From Mycobacterium sp. PS03-16 (GTDB lineage Bacteria > Actinomycetota > Actinomycetes > Mycobacteriales > Mycobacteriaceae), in assembly GCF_004570325.1 (NCBI RefSeq), contig NZ_SPQO01000003.1, positions 242,091-306,090 on the forward strand: a DNA stretch of 64,000 nt, given 5' to 3'. Below are positions 32,041 to 43,881 of the stretch, one piece after another. The translations under genes were made by a program, and so were the position numbers. The notes under the pieces were generated by a model. The model saw only the letters and a list, made by a program, of their open reading frames with translations. It was not told the DNA's origin and did no database searches. Within the stretch, counting starts at the first letter, position 1; every line of letters begins with the position of its first letter.

Positions 32041-33620
32041 TCCGCACGCGCGGGTGCGGCGCCACCCGCGAATGGCAGCAGCGCGCCGACGTCGTCGTGG
32101 TCGGCACCGGCGTCGCGGGCCTGGCCGCCGCCCTGGCGGCGGCCCGCACCGGCCGCCGGGTCATGGTGCTCGACAAGGGCCCGGGCACCGCGACGTCGTA
32201 CGCGCAGGGCGGGATCGCGGTGGTGCTGCCCGGCACCGAGGACTCGATCGACGCGCATGTCGCCGACACGCTGGCCGCCGGCGGCGGGCTCTGCGACGCC
32301 GACGCGGTGCGCTCGATCGTCGCCGACGGTCATCGCGCGATCTGCGATCTGGCGGCCCGCGGCGCCCGGTTCGACGAGGCCACGCCCGGGCGATGGGCGG
32401 TGACCCGTGAAGGCGGCCACCGCCGCCGCCGCGTCGTGCACGCCGGCGGCGACGCCACCGGCGCCGAGGTGCAGCGCGCGCTGGACCGGGCCGCGCAGCG
32501 CCTCGACATTCGGCAGAACCACACCGTGGTGCGGGTGCTGCGCGACGCTGCGGCGGTCACCGGTGTGCTCGTGCACGCCGACGACGGGTTCGGCGTCATC
32601 CACGCCCCGTCGGTCATCCTCGCGACCGGCGGCCTCGGCCACCTGTTCGCCGCCACGACCAATCCGGAAGGCGCCACCGGCGACGGCATTGCGCTGGCAC
32701 TGCAGGCCGGTGTGCTTGTCGGGGACCTGGAGTTCGTGCAGTTCCATCCGACGATGCTGTTCGACGGGCGGGGCGGCGGCCGCCGTCCGCTGATCTCCGA
32801 GGCGGTGCGCGGGGAGGGGGCGCGGCTGGTCGACGCCCGGGGCGACTCGGTGACCGAGGGCGTCCATCCGATGGGTGACCTGGCGCCGCGCGATGTGGTC
32901 GCCGCGGCCATCGACGACCGCCTGCGCACCACCGGCGACCCATGCGTCTACCTCGATGCCCGCCATCTCGCCGGCTTCGCCGAGCGGTTCCCGACCGTCA
33001 CCGCGGCCTGCGCGCGGGCCGGGATCGACCCCGCCCGGCAGCTGATCCCGGTGGTACCGGGCGCGCACTACAGCTGCGGCGGCGTCCTCACCGACGTCAC
33101 CGGCCGGACCGAAGTGCCCGGGCTCTTCGCCGCGGGAGAGGTGGCGCGCACCGGGATGCACGGGGCCAACCGGCTGGCCTCCAACAGCCTGCTCGAGGGA
33201 CTCGTCGTCGGCGAACGGGCCGGCCGCGCAGCGGCCGAGCACGGCGCGGTGCGTGGCGCCACCCGGGCCGAGGCGCCGATGCGGGTCGGGACCGACATGC
33301 TCGAGCGGGGGCTGCTCCAGGCGGCGATGAGCCGCGATGCGTCGGTCGTGCGCGACGGCGCCGGACTGCGCCGGCTCACCGACGCGCTCGACGCCGCGAC
33401 CGTGCGGCCGCTGCGCCGGCGCGCCGACATCGAGGACGCCGCGCTGACGTTGACTGCCCGCGCGGTGGCCGCGGCCGCGAGGCAGCGCACCGAGTCGCGA
33501 GGATGTCATCACCGCGGCGACCATCCGGAGACCGACCCGGCGCAGGCCGCCGGCACCGCCGTCACCCTGGACGGCAACGGACACATGACAGTGAAGGTGA
33601 GGGCCGAGGCATGCTGCTGA
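32037..33620 (+). CDS. nadB: L-aspartate oxidase
   Basis: FAD enzyme of 527 aa that oxidises aspartate to iminoaspartate for NadA (cf. Rv1595). The N-terminal FAD-binding motif is [16 protein letters not shown], followed by the [11 protein letters not shown] segment, LEFVQFHPT, and the active-site block [23 protein letters not shown] at 32037 overlaps the nadA stop. The C-terminus is somewhat extended and His/Asp-rich ([12 protein letters not shown]) before ending in a VRAEACC tail. nadC starts 10 bp before its end. Confidence 0.95.
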   Translation: MIRTRGCGATREWQQRADVVVVGTGVAGLAAALAAARTGRRVMVLDKGPGTATSYAQGGIAVVLPGTEDSIDAHVADTLAAGGGLCDADAVRSIVADGHRAICDLAARGARFDEATPGRWAVTREGGHRRRRVVHAGGDATGAEVQRALDRAAQRLDIRQNHTVVRVLRDAAAVTGVLVHADDGFGVIHAPSVILATGGLGHLFAATTNPEGATGDGIALALQAGVLVGDLEFVQFHPTMLFDGRGGGRRPLISEAVRGEGARLVDARGDSVTEGVHPMGDLAPRDVVAAAIDDRLRTTGDPCVYLDARHLAGFAERFPTVTAACARAGIDPARQLIPVVPGAHYSCGGVLTDVTGRTEVPGLFAAGEVARTGMHGANRLASNSLLEGLVVGERAGRAAAEHGAVRGATRAEAPMRVGTDMLERGLLQAAMSRDASVVRDGAGLRRLTDALDAATVRPLRRRADIEDAALTLTARAVAAAARQRTESRGCHHRGDHPETDPAQAAGTAVTLDGNGHMTVKVRAEACC

Positions 33621-34477
33621 TGCAACTGTCCCAGGTGGAGATGGCCGAGGCGCGTGCGGTGGTCGCGCGCGCGCTCGACGAGGACCTGCGTTACGGCCCG
33701 GACGTCACGTCGGCGGCCACAGTGTCCGCCGACGCGAGGACCACCGCCTCGATGTGCACCCGGGAACCGGGGGTGGCGGCCGGGATCGACCTCGCGCTGC
33801 TGGTGCTCGACGAGGTGCTGGGCGCCGGGAACTACCGCGTGGTGCACCGGGTCGAGGACGGCGCCCGGTTGCACCCGGGCGGTGCGCTGCTGACCGTCGA
33901 GGCGCCGACGCGCGGTCTGCTCACCGCCGAGCGCACCATGCTCAACCTGGTGTCGCACCTGTCGGGTATCGCGACCACCACCGCGGCGTGGGTGGACGCG
34001 GTGGCCGGGACGAATGCGCGCATCCGCGACACCCGCAAGACGCTGCCCGGGCTTCGGGTGCTGCAGAAGTACGCGGTCCGCGTGGGTGGCGGCCAGAACC
34101 ACCGCATGGGACTCGGCGACGCCGCGCTGATCAAGGACAACCACGTCGCCGCCGCCGGTTCGGTGGTCGCCGCGCTGCGCGCGGTGCGCGCCGCGGCGCC
34201 CGATCTGCCCTGCGAGGTCGAGGTGGACTCGCTCGAGCAACTCGACGAGGTGCTGGCCGAGGGGGTGGAGCTGATCCTGCTGGACAACTTCCCGGTGTGG
34301 CAGACCCAGATCGCCGTGCAGCGTCGCGACTCCGTCTCGCCGACAACGAAACTGGAGTCCTCCGGCGGCCTGTCGCTGGACTCGGCGGCCGACTACGCCG
34401 GCACGGGCGTCGACTTCCTGGCGATCGGTGCGCTCACCCACTCGGTGCGAGTCCTCGACATCGGCCTCGACACCTAG
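33611..34477 (+). CDS. nadC: Nicotinate-nucleotide pyrophosphorylase (carboxylating)
   Basis: Quinolinate phosphoribosyltransferase of 288 aa that makes nicotinate mononucleotide (cf. Rv1596). The family pieces are LDEDLRYGPDVTS near residue 20, LNLVSHLSGIAT, RDTRKTLPGLRVLQKYAV, GGGQNHRMGLGDAALIKDNH and LLDNFPV. ATG at 33611 is taken, with a GAGG upstream; ATG at 33620 overlapping the nadB stop is an alternative. It is the last gene of the NAD operon and is followed by a strong hairpin terminator. Confidence 0.96.
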   Translation: MLLMQLSQVEMAEARAVVARALDEDLRYGPDVTSAATVSADARTTASMCTREPGVAAGIDLALLVLDEVLGAGNYRVVHRVEDGARLHPGGALLTVEAPTRGLLTAERTMLNLVSHLSGIATTTAAWVDAVAGTNARIRDTRKTLPGLRVLQKYAVRVGGGQNHRMGLGDAALIKDNHVAAAGSVVAALRAVRAAAPDLPCEVEVDSLEQLDEVLAEGVELILLDNFPVWQTQIAVQRRDSVSPTTKLESSGGLSLDSAADYAGTGVDFLAIGALTHSVRVLDIGLDT

Positions 34478-34491
34478 ACATCCACACGAGA

Positions 34492-34524
34492 ACGGGCGCC
34501 GGCGCAGAATGCGCCGGCGCCCGT
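34492..34524. terminator. Strong hairpin terminator between nadC and the PGRS-like gene
   Basis: A perfect 14-bp stem: ACGGGCGCCGGCGC (34492-34505) and GCGCCGGCGCCCGT (34511-34524), with loop AGAAT. There is no long U-tract, which is usual in mycobacteria. It lies between two convergent genes and can serve both directions. Confidence 0.8.
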
Positions 34525-34538
34525 CTCATTCGTGCCGA

Positions 34539-35888
34539 TCAGACGTCGGTGTCGGTACCCGAGTCGCTGGTATCGCTGTCGGTGTCCGGCGTGGGAGCCG
34601 GGCTTCCGTCCTGGCCGTCGCTGCCGATGATGCCGCCGGAACCGCCGAAGCCGCCCTCGCCTTCCTCGCCGCCGAGCAGGCCGTCGTCACCGCCGTCACC
34701 GCCGTCGCCGCCGTTGCCGGCCAAACCGGTGTCACCGCCGTCGCCGCCGTCGCCGCCGTCGCCTTCGAGCAGGCCGAGCAGACCCCCGCCGTCGCCGCCC
34801 TCGCCGCCGTCGCCGGCATTGCCGACTGTCGCGTCGCCGCCGTCGCCGGCGTCACCACCATCGCCACCGAGCGTGCCGGAGGCGCCGCCGTCGCCACCCT
34901 GGCCGCCGCTGCCGAAGAAGCCGGCGTTGCCGGCGTCGCCACCGGTACCACCGTCGCCGATCAGGCCTTCACCGCCGGCACCGCCGTCGCCACCGTCGCC
35001 ACCGTCCCCAACGAAGCCGGCACCGTTGCCGCCGGCGCCGCCGTCGCCACCGGTCACCGAATCGCCGCCGTCGCCGCCGTTGCCGAAGCCGAGGCCGGCG
35101 TCGCCGCCGTCGCCGCCGTTGCCGGTCAAGGAGTCGCCGCCGTCGCCGCCGTAGCCGCCCAGCAGGCCGCCGTTACCGCCGGCACCGCCATTGCCGTCCA
35201 CGGCGTCGCCGCCCGCACCGCCGTTGCCCCAGCCGCCGGCACTGCCGCCGGCGCCCCCGTTGTCGCCGAGGAGAAGGGCGTCGCCCCCGTTACCGCCGCT
35301 GCCGTAGAACGCGCCGCCGTTGCCGCCGTTGCCGCCGTTGCCGACGACACCCAGACCGCCATCACCGCCGCTTCCGATCAGCCCGGCGTTGCCGCCGTCA
35401 CCGGCCTCCAGGTCGAGGAGACCGAGCGGGTCGTCGAGACCCGGGCCGCCGTTGCCGCCGCTGCCGAACAGCAGGCCGCCGTTACCGCCGTCCTGACCGG
35501 CCAGGCCGGCCGCGCCGTTGCCGATCAGCAGGCCGCCGTCCATCCCCGGCAGGTAGCCGCTGCCGACCAGGCCGCCGGTGAACGCGTAGGTCAGCGGATT
35601 GGCGAAGAACGGGTTGTCGAGCAGGATCGTCGGGTCGAACGCGAACACGGCCGCGCCGCCGATCTCAAAGGCATTGTCGCCGTCCGGCAGGAGCAGTGCA
35701 GCGGACAGGCATTCCGCGTCGGGAGGCAGGCAGGGGGCCGGCGCGGCCGAGGCAGTCGCGGACGCCAGGCCGGTGAAGCCGACCGTCATCGCGGCGCCGA
35801 CCATCGCGCCGCCGGCGGCACGCCGCAGCGCAGTGCCCTTCGCTGGGGTCACGGCGCGGTGCCTACCTCGGGTGGTTGCAGAACTCAT
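34539..35888 (-). CDS. Secreted glycine-rich PGRS-like protein without PE domain
   Basis: A 449-aa protein. Residues 1-50 form a basic start plus hydrophobic segment ending TASAAPAPC, a Sec-type signal peptide. A non-repetitive part (about residues 50-110, containing FDPTILLDNPFFANPL) precedes roughly 280 residues of Gly-Gly-X repeats (GGNGG, GGDGG, GGAGG), as in the PGRS domain of mycobacterial PE_PGRS proteins. The last 25 residues are Asp/Ser/Thr-rich. No PE or PPE domain is present. ATG at 35888 has an AGGAG upstream. The function of such repeats is unknown; surface exposure or Ca2+ binding is inference. Confidence 0.8.
   Translation of the reverse strand: MSSATTRGRHRAVTPAKGTALRRAAGGAMVGAAMTVGFTGLASATASAAPAPCLPPDAECLSAALLLPDGDNAFEIGGAAVFAFDPTILLDNPFFANPLTYAFTGGLVGSGYLPGMDGGLLIGNGAAGLAGQDGGNGGLLFGSGGNGGPGLDDPLGLLDLEAGDGGNAGLIGSGGDGGLGVVGNGGNGGNGGAFYGSGGNGGDALLLGDNGGAGGSAGGWGNGGAGGDAVDGNGGAGGNGGLLGGYGGDGGDSLTGNGGDGGDAGLGFGNGGDGGDSVTGGDGGAGGNGAGFVGDGGDGGDGGAGGEGLIGDGGTGGDAGNAGFFGSGGQGGDGGASGTLGGDGGDAGDGGDATVGNAGDGGEGGDGGGLLGLLEGDGGDGGDGGDTGLAGNGGDGGDGGDDGLLGGEEGEGGFGGSGGIIGSDGQDGSPAPTPDTDSDTSDSGTDTDV
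34580..35540 (-). repeat. GGX-coding repeat tract
   Basis: Inside the PGRS-like gene, short degenerate units of about 9-27 bp (forward-strand words such as CCGCCGTCGCCGCC and CCGCCGTTGCCG) recur tens of times. They are imperfect, so this is an ancient coding repeat rather than a recent expansion. The tract creates long spurious frames on the other strand. Confidence 0.8.
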
Positions 35889-36487
35889 TGATTGATCTCC
35901 TGATGTCGCATGCGCGTCGTTGCGTCGCAACGTTGCGCCGATGAACCTGACCTGTTGTGGGCACACGCGTCACCGGTGAATAGTCGGCCGACTGCCCCCT
36001 GACACCGCGAATTCCCGGTCGCGGTGGTCGACTCAACCCCCTGATCTTGAAATCGCCCTATCAGTTTGCCGCAGCCGTTCGCGCGACCTGAGAAGAACAT
36101 AACAGGAACCCAAGATTCCTCATACGATTGCAGGCAAAGACGTTGAGAATTTCGGCTTATGGCCGACCGTGGAACGGGCTGGTTGATTTGCCTCGAGGCA
36201 TTCGGTCCGGACCTGTTCGGGCGGACTGCGTCTTCCGCGAGTCGGCACATCCTTGCTTCGCCTGGGGAAGTAATTCGATCCGACGGTCGCAATGCCGGTG
36301 CGAATGCCGACGCGCCCGCAAAGTCGGTGTGATGGCGGTCCATGCGGCGGGGGCCGGTTGCTCATGGCGTTGGTCGAGCCGCACCGTAGAGTTTGCTGAC
36401 ATTCCCATATTCCGGCTTATGTGCAGACGGCAATATTGACGTCGGAAACGCCGGAATTGCGTTCCGCTGAGTCCGCGGAGGCGGGTG
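35889..36487. other. Long intergenic region, AT-richer, palindrome-bearing
   Basis: About 600 bp without a convincing gene, the longest gap in the window. Short frames here have no Shine-Dalgarno sequence, biased composition or recognisable family. Base composition drops visibly, especially 36090-36440. Near the PGRS-like gene it holds several palindromes (35918-35937 and AGTCGGCCGACT at 35982-35993). A leftward TATGTT (forward 36096-36101) is a possible -10, which would give a leader of about 200 nt. The right half also has the 8-bp palindrome CAATATTG near 36429. Confidence 0.6.
35918..35937. promoter_or_regulatory. Overlapping palindromes before the PGRS-like gene
   Basis: CGTTGCG-T-CGCAACG (35918-35932) and CGCAACGTTGCG (35926-35937) overlap, giving three alternating half-sites about 30 bp upstream of the start codon. 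Depending on the transcription start, this is an operator or a leader hairpin. Confidence 0.45.
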
Positions 36488-36871
36488 CTAGGCGATGTCG
36501 GCGACGAAGACCGCGATGTTGCGCGCCTGGCGCTTCGCGTAGGCGGGCAGCGCGGCGACCCCGCGACCGTTGGGAACGATGCGCGGGCGCACGATGTGCA
36601 CTTCGTCACCGGACATCACCACGTCGGCCTCGCCGGCGGCCAATGCGTTCCTGGCCCAGTCGGTCATCCCATGGCCCATCACGATCGCCAGCTCGCCGTC
36701 TCGGCGGTACGCCGTCACCGGGGTCTCGAAGCGCCGGCCGGAGCGTCTACCAGTGTGTTTGAACAGCGCGACGCCGGGCATCTTGCCGGCCAGCGGCCGG
36801 ATCACGGGGTTGAAATACTTGATCTGGATCCGGTCGAGCCACTTCGGGAACATCGTCGGCAACTCCGACAT
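36488..36871 (-). CDS. Nitroreductase / deazaflavin-dependent oxidoreductase family protein
   Basis: A 127-aa Ddn-type split-barrel protein. The family features are FNPVIRPLAGKMPGVALFKH, then TGRRSGRRFETPVTAYRRDG (glycine/arginine-rich F420-phosphate contact), VMGHGMTDWARNALAAG and the RARNIAVF-like end. It is only distantly like the Ddn-like protein at 11748. Reaction and substrate are unknown. It is divergent from hisD, with only 44 bp between the starts. Confidence 0.82.
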   Translation of the reverse strand: MSELPTMFPKWLDRIQIKYFNPVIRPLAGKMPGVALFKHTGRRSGRRFETPVTAYRRDGELAIVMGHGMTDWARNALAAGEADVVMSGDEVHIVRPRIVPNGRGVAALPAYAKRQARNIAVFVADIA

Positions 36872-36902
36872 GACGGCTCCAATCCGATTTGGCCTGCTCT
36901 GG

Positions 36903-36908
36903 GACAAT
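36903..36908 (+). promoter_or_regulatory. Predicted -10 box of the his operon
   Basis: GACAAT lies 7 nt before GTG at 36916. It has the A2 and T6 positions important in mycobacterial -10 boxes. It supports a leaderless hisD mRNA, and no attenuator or leader peptide can fit. Confidence 0.5.
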
Positions 36909-36915
36909 GGACAGC

Positions 36916-40005
<3,090 letters not shown>

Positions 40006-40009
<4 letters not shown>

Positions 40010-40623
40010 GCCGCAACGTCGTCATCCTCGACTACGGCTCGGGCAACCTCCGCTCGGCGCAGCGCGCCGTGGAACGGGTCGGCGCCGAGGTCACGGTGAC
40101 CGCCGACGCCGACGCCGCGCTCAACGCCGACGGCCTCGTGGTGCCCGGCGTCGGTGCGTACGAAGCCTGCATGGCCGGGCTGCGCGAGATCGGCGGTGAC
40201 AAGATCATCTCCGAGCGGGTCGCCGCAAAGCGGCCGGTGCTCGGCGTGTGCGTGGGCATGCAGATCTTGTTCACTCGCGGTGTCGAATTCGGCGTCGAGA
40301 CTGCGGGATGCGGTCAGTGGCCCGGCGCGGTGGTCCGCCTGGACGCCCCGGTGATCCCGCACATGGGCTGGAACGTCGTCGACGCGCCCGCGGGGACCAC
40401 GCTGTTCCGCGGCCTCGACGCCGACACCCGGTTCTACTTCGTGCATTCGTATGCCGCCCAGCAGTGGGAGGGCGCGCCCGACGCGCTGCTCACCTGGGCG
40501 ACCCACCACGTGCCGTTCCTGGCCGCCGTCGAGCACGGTCCGTTGTCGGCGACGCAGTTCCACCCCGAGAAGAGCGGTGATGCGGGCGCCACGCTTTTGG
40601 CCAACTGGGTTGAGGGGCTCTAG
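40006..40623 (+). CDS. hisH: Imidazole glycerol phosphate synthase, glutaminase subunit
   Basis: Class I glutamine amidotransferase of 205 aa that releases ammonia for HisF (cf. Rv1602). The nucleophile cysteine is in [10 protein letters not shown], the oxyanion region in [10 protein letters not shown], and the His-Glu of the triad in TQFHPEKSG. It starts with GTG overlapping the hisB stop and is followed 10 nt later by priA. HisF, its partner, lies two genes downstream. Confidence 0.96.
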
Positions 40624-40633
40624 GTTGAGCGAC

Positions 40634-41392
40634 GTGTCTGAGAAGCGGCCGCTCGTCCTCCTGCCCGCCGTCGATGTCGTCGAGGGCCGGGCCGTGCGCC
40701 TGGTCCAGGGCAAGGCCGGCAGCGAGACCGAGTACGGATCGGCGCTCGACGCCGCGCTGGGCTGGCAACGCGACGGGGCGGAGTGGATCCACCTCGTCGA
40801 CCTCGATGCCGCGTTCGGCCGTGGCTCCAACCGCGACCTGCTCGCCGACGTGGTGCGCAGGCTCGACGTCGCGGTCGAACTGTCCGGCGGCATCCGTGAC
40901 GACGAATCGCTGGACGCCGCGCTGGCCACCGGCTGCGCCCGGGTCAACATCGGCACTGCCGCGCTGGAGAATCCGCAGTGGTGCGCGAAGGTGGTGGCCG
41001 AACACGGGGACAAGGTGGCCGTCGGCCTGGACGTGAAGATCGACCCCGATGATCGCGCGGGCGGGTACCGCCTGCGCGGCCGCGGGTGGGAGACCGACGG
41101 CGGCGACCTGTGGGAGGTGCTCGACCGACTCGACCGCGAGGGTTGTTCGCGGTACGTCGTCACCGACGTCACCAAGGACGGCACGCTCACCGGACCCAAC
41201 CTCGACCTGCTCGGCAGCGTCGCCGACCGCACCGACGCGCCGGTGATCGCCTCCGGCGGTGTGTCGAGTCTCGACGACCTGCGCGCGATCGGCAGCCTCA
41301 CCGGCCGTGGAGTGGAGGGTGCGATCGTCGGAAAGGCGCTTTACGCAGGACGATTCACGCTGCCAGACGCCCTGGCTGCGGTGGCCGGGTAG
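40634..41392 (+). CDS. priA: Bifunctional HisA/TrpF isomerase PriA
   Basis: A (beta/alpha)8 isomerase of 252 aa that in actinobacteria serves both histidine (ProFAR) and tryptophan (PRA) synthesis, replacing TrpF (cf. Rv1603). It begins [20 protein letters not shown] with the catalytic Asp, and carries [25 protein letters not shown] and [10 protein letters not shown] with the second catalytic Asp. No separate trpF is in the trp cluster of this window, which fits a dual role. GTG at 40634 is used; TTG at 40625 is less likely. Confidence 0.96.
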   Translation: MSEKRPLVLLPAVDVVEGRAVRLVQGKAGSETEYGSALDAALGWQRDGAEWIHLVDLDAAFGRGSNRDLLADVVRRLDVAVELSGGIRDDESLDAALATGCARVNIGTAALENPQWCAKVVAEHGDKVAVGLDVKIDPDDRAGGYRLRGRGWETDGGDLWEVLDRLDREGCSRYVVTDVTKDGTLTGPNLDLLGSVADRTDAPVIASGGVSSLDDLRAIGSLTGRGVEGAIVGKALYAGRFTLPDALAAVAG

Positions 41393-41399
41393 TCGCTCC

Positions 41400-42215
41400 A
41401 TGGCATTCGACGTGACCGACCTCGACGGGTTGGTGGTCGAGGCGGCCGCAATCCTCGACGCGGCGGCCGGTGATTTCGTCAACGGTCACGGCGCCGATTC
41501 GGCGGTGCAGAAGAAGGGCAACGACTTCGCCACCGAGGTCGACCTGACGATCGAACGTCAGGTCACCGAGGCGCTCGAGTCGAAGACCGGAATCGGCGTG
41601 CACGGCGAGGAGTACGGCGGTGCCGACATCGACTCACCGCTGGTGTGGGTGCTCGACCCGATCGACGGCACCTTCAACTACGCCGCCGGGTTGCCCACCG
41701 CGGCGATCCTGCTGGGCCTGCTGCGCGACGGAGAACCGGTCGCCGGGCTGACCTGGCTACCGTTCACGGACCAGCGGTACACCGCCGTGGTCGGAAATGG
41801 CCTGTACACCAACGGTGTTGCGCAGCCGGACCTCGACCCGGGGGCGCTGTCGGATTGCGTCGTCGGGACCGGCACCTTCAACATCGACTCGCGCGGACGC
41901 TTCCCCGGCCGCTGGCGGGCGGCGCTGCTGGCCAACCTGAGCCGGCACTGCAGCCGGATGCGGATGCACGGCGCGACCGGGGTGGACCTCGCCTACACCG
42001 CGGCCGGAATCCTCGGCGGCGCCATCAGCTTCGGCCACCACATCTGGGACCACGCCGCCGGAGTCGCGCTGATCCGCGCCGCCGGAGGTGTCGTCACAGA
42101 TCTGGCCGGCACACCGTGGACACCGCAGTCGAAATCGGTGCTCGCCGGCGCGCCGCGCGTACACGCCGAACTCCTGGACATCGTCCGGTCGGTCGGCGCC
42201 CCGGAGGAGTACTGA
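41400..42215 (+). CDS. impA: Inositol monophosphatase-family phosphatase
   Basis: Mg2+-dependent phosphatase of 271 aa in the IMPase fold (cf. Rv1604). Metal-site motifs are GVHGEEYGG (Glu), [14 protein letters not shown] (Asp-x-Ile-Asp-Gly-Thr) and [15 protein letters not shown]. It sits between priA and hisF, 7 nt after priA and one base before hisF, so it is part of the his transcript. In actinobacteria the histidinol-phosphate phosphatase HisN belongs to the same fold, so a role in histidine synthesis is possible, although the M. tuberculosis orthologue is annotated as an inositol phosphatase. Confidence 0.88.
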   Translation: MAFDVTDLDGLVVEAAAILDAAAGDFVNGHGADSAVQKKGNDFATEVDLTIERQVTEALESKTGIGVHGEEYGGADIDSPLVWVLDPIDGTFNYAAGLPTAAILLGLLRDGEPVAGLTWLPFTDQRYTAVVGNGLYTNGVAQPDLDPGALSDCVVGTGTFNIDSRGRFPGRWRAALLANLSRHCSRMRMHGATGVDLAYTAAGILGGAISFGHHIWDHAAGVALIRAAGGVVTDLAGTPWTPQSKSVLAGAPRVHAELLDIVRSVGAPEEY

Positions 42216-42216
42216 C

Positions 42217-43005
42217 ATGGGTTCACACCACGAACTCGCCGTCCGCATCATCCCGTGCCTCGACGTCGATGCCGGCCGGGTGGTCAAGGGCGTCAACTTC
42301 GAAAACCTCAGAGACGCAGGCGATCCGGTCGAGCTGGCGGCTGTCTACGACGCCGAGGGTGCCGACGAGCTGACGTTCCTCGACGTCACCGCGTCGTCGT
42401 CGGGCCGCGCCACCATGCTCGACGTGGTGCGCCGCACCGCCGAGCAGGTCTTCATCCCGCTCACCGTCGGCGGGGGTGTGCGCTCGATCGCCGACGTCGA
42501 CGCGCTGCTGCGCGCCGGCGCCGACAAGGTGTCGGTGAACACCGCCGCGATCGCCCGCCCGGAATTGCTCGCCGAATTGGCCCACCGCTTCGGTTCGCAG
42601 TGCATCGTGCTGTCCGTCGACGCCCGCACCGTGCCCGAGGGCGAGCCTCCCACTCCGTCGGGATGGGAGGTCACCACCCACGGCGGACGCCGCGGCACCG
42701 GCATCGATGCCGTCGAGTGGGCCGCCCGGGGCGCCGAACTGGGTGTGGGGGAGATCCTGCTCAACTCGATGGACTTCGACGGCACCAAGGCGGGTTTCGA
42801 CCTGCCGATGCTGCGGGCGGTGCGCGGGGCGGTGACCGTGCCGGTGATCGCCAGTGGCGGCGCCGGCGCGGTGGAGCATTTCGCGCCCGCGGTGGAGGCC
42901 GGCGCCGATGCGGTGCTGGCGGCCAGCGTGTTCCACTTCAAGCAGCTGACGATCGGCGAGGTGAAGGCTGCGATGGCCGCGGACGGGATAACGGTGCGCT
43001 CATGA
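42217..43005 (+). CDS. hisF: Imidazole glycerol phosphate synthase, cyclase subunit
   Basis: A (beta/alpha)8 cyclase of 262 aa (cf. Rv1605), partner of HisH. It begins [20 protein letters not shown] with the catalytic Asp, then [25 protein letters not shown], and the second catalytic Asp in [11 protein letters not shown]. The last part is [17 protein letters not shown] at 42217 follows the phosphatase stop by one base, and its own stop overlaps hisI. Confidence 0.97.
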   Translation: MGSHHELAVRIIPCLDVDAGRVVKGVNFENLRDAGDPVELAAVYDAEGADELTFLDVTASSSGRATMLDVVRRTAEQVFIPLTVGGGVRSIADVDALLRAGADKVSVNTAAIARPELLAELAHRFGSQCIVLSVDARTVPEGEPPTPSGWEVTTHGGRRGTGIDAVEWAARGAELGVGEILLNSMDFDGTKAGFDLPMLRAVRGAVTVPVIASGGAGAVEHFAPAVEAGADAVLAASVFHFKQLTIGEVKAAMAADGITVRS

Positions 43006-43349
43006 GCCTCGATCCCGCGATCGCCTCGCGGCTCAAACGCGACGCCGACGGGCTGTTCGCCGCCGTCGCGCAGGAGCGCGGCACCGGCCAGGTGCTGATG
43101 GTGGCGTGGATGGACGACATCGCGCTCGAGCGCACACTGCGCACGCGCCGCGCCACCTACTGGTCGCGGTCGCGCGGCGAGCACTGGGTGAAGGGCGACA
43201 CGTCCGGACACACCCAGTACGTGCACTCGGTCCGCCTGGACTGCGACGGTGACACTGTGCTGCTGGAGGTGGATCAGACCGGCGCGGCCTGTCACACCGG
43301 CACGCACACCTGCTTCGATGCCGACCTGCTGCTGGCCCCGGAGACCTAG
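43002..43349 (+). CDS. hisI: Phosphoribosyl-AMP cyclohydrolase
   Basis: Zn/Mg-dependent hydrolase of 115 aa that opens the adenine ring of PR-AMP (cf. Rv1606). It is monofunctional, lacking a HisE domain. The motifs are [50 protein letters not shown] and CHTGTHTCF, which hold the metal-binding Cys and Asp residues. ATG overlaps the hisF stop, and its end overlaps convergent bcp by 4 bp. It is the last gene of the his unit. Confidence 0.96.
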   Translation: MSLDPAIASRLKRDADGLFAAVAQERGTGQVLMVAWMDDIALERTLRTRRATYWSRSRGEHWVKGDTSGHTQYVHSVRLDCDGDTVLLEVDQTGAACHTGTHTCFDADLLLAPET

Positions 43350-43819
43350 GCCGACTGCCGCTGCCGCAGCACCGCCAGCGCCTTGTCGGCGTGCGCTTCC
43401 ATGTTGAGCTCGCTGGCGATCACCTCGAGCACCGTGCGGTCGGTGTCGATCACGAACGTGGTGCGCTTGACCGGCATCAGCTTGCCGAGCAGGCCCCGTT
43501 TCACCCCGAACCGGGCCGCGACCGCGCCGTCGGTGTCCGACAGCAGCGGGTAGTCGAACCGCTGGGTGTCGGCGAAGCGGGCCTGCTTGTCGACGGCGTC
43601 GGTGCTGATCCCGACCGGCGACGCCCCCAAGGTGGCGAATTCGGCGGCGAGGTCACGGAAGTGGCAGGCCTCCTTGGTGCACCCGGGTGTCATCGCCGCC
43701 GGGTAGAAGAACAGCACCACCGGGCCGTCGGCCAGCAGTGCGGTCAGGCTGCGCGGCGTGCCCGTCTGGTCGGGCAGCTCGAAATCGTCGACCCGGTCAC
43801 CCTGCTTGATAGGTGTCAT
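43346..43819 (-). CDS. bcp: Thiol peroxidase of the BCP/PrxQ type
   Basis: Peroxiredoxin of 157 aa (cf. Rv1608c BcpB) that reduces hydroperoxides. The peroxidatic cysteine is in [18 protein letters not shown], with a second cysteine five residues later as in PrxQ enzymes. The [21 protein letters not shown] segment follows. ATG at 43819 is chosen because a leftward TAGCGT -10 box (forward 43828-43833) lies 8 nt upstream; a longer frame to 43861 is unlikely. Divergent from trpE. Confidence 0.93.
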   Translation of the reverse strand: MTPIKQGDRVDDFELPDQTGTPRSLTALLADGPVVLFFYPAAMTPGCTKEACHFRDLAAEFATLGASPVGISTDAVDKQARFADTQRFDYPLLSDTDGAVAARFGVKRGLLGKLMPVKRTTFVIDTDRTVLEVIASELNMEAHADKALAVLRQRQSA

Positions 43820-43869
43820 GGGCGTTGACGCTACGCCTCCTGCGTGCCCATCGGAGGGCACCGGTCTGG

Positions 43870-43875
43870 GAGAAT
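43870..43875 (+). promoter_or_regulatory. Predicted -10 box of trpE
   Basis: GAGAAT lies 6 nt before the GTG at 43882, predicting a leaderless mRNA. This leaves no room for a trp leader peptide or attenuator, in contrast to Corynebacterium trp operons. Confidence 0.5.
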
Positions 43876-43881
43876 CGGCCC

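Noticed and set aside
34580..35540. Repetitive tract considered as a CRISPR array or satellite
   Set aside because: Units are codon-periodic (GGX), variable in length, and lie inside one open frame with a signal peptide; no spacers.
34428..35891. 487-codon frame opposite the PGRS-like gene
   Set aside because: It is only Ala/Val repeats produced by reading GGX codons from the other strand. It lacks a promoter, and its start lies inside nadC.
36128..36439. Possible 103-aa gene in the AT-richer gap, and an 81-aa antisense one
   Set aside because: No ribosome-binding site, Arg/Cys-rich random-looking translation and no family match.
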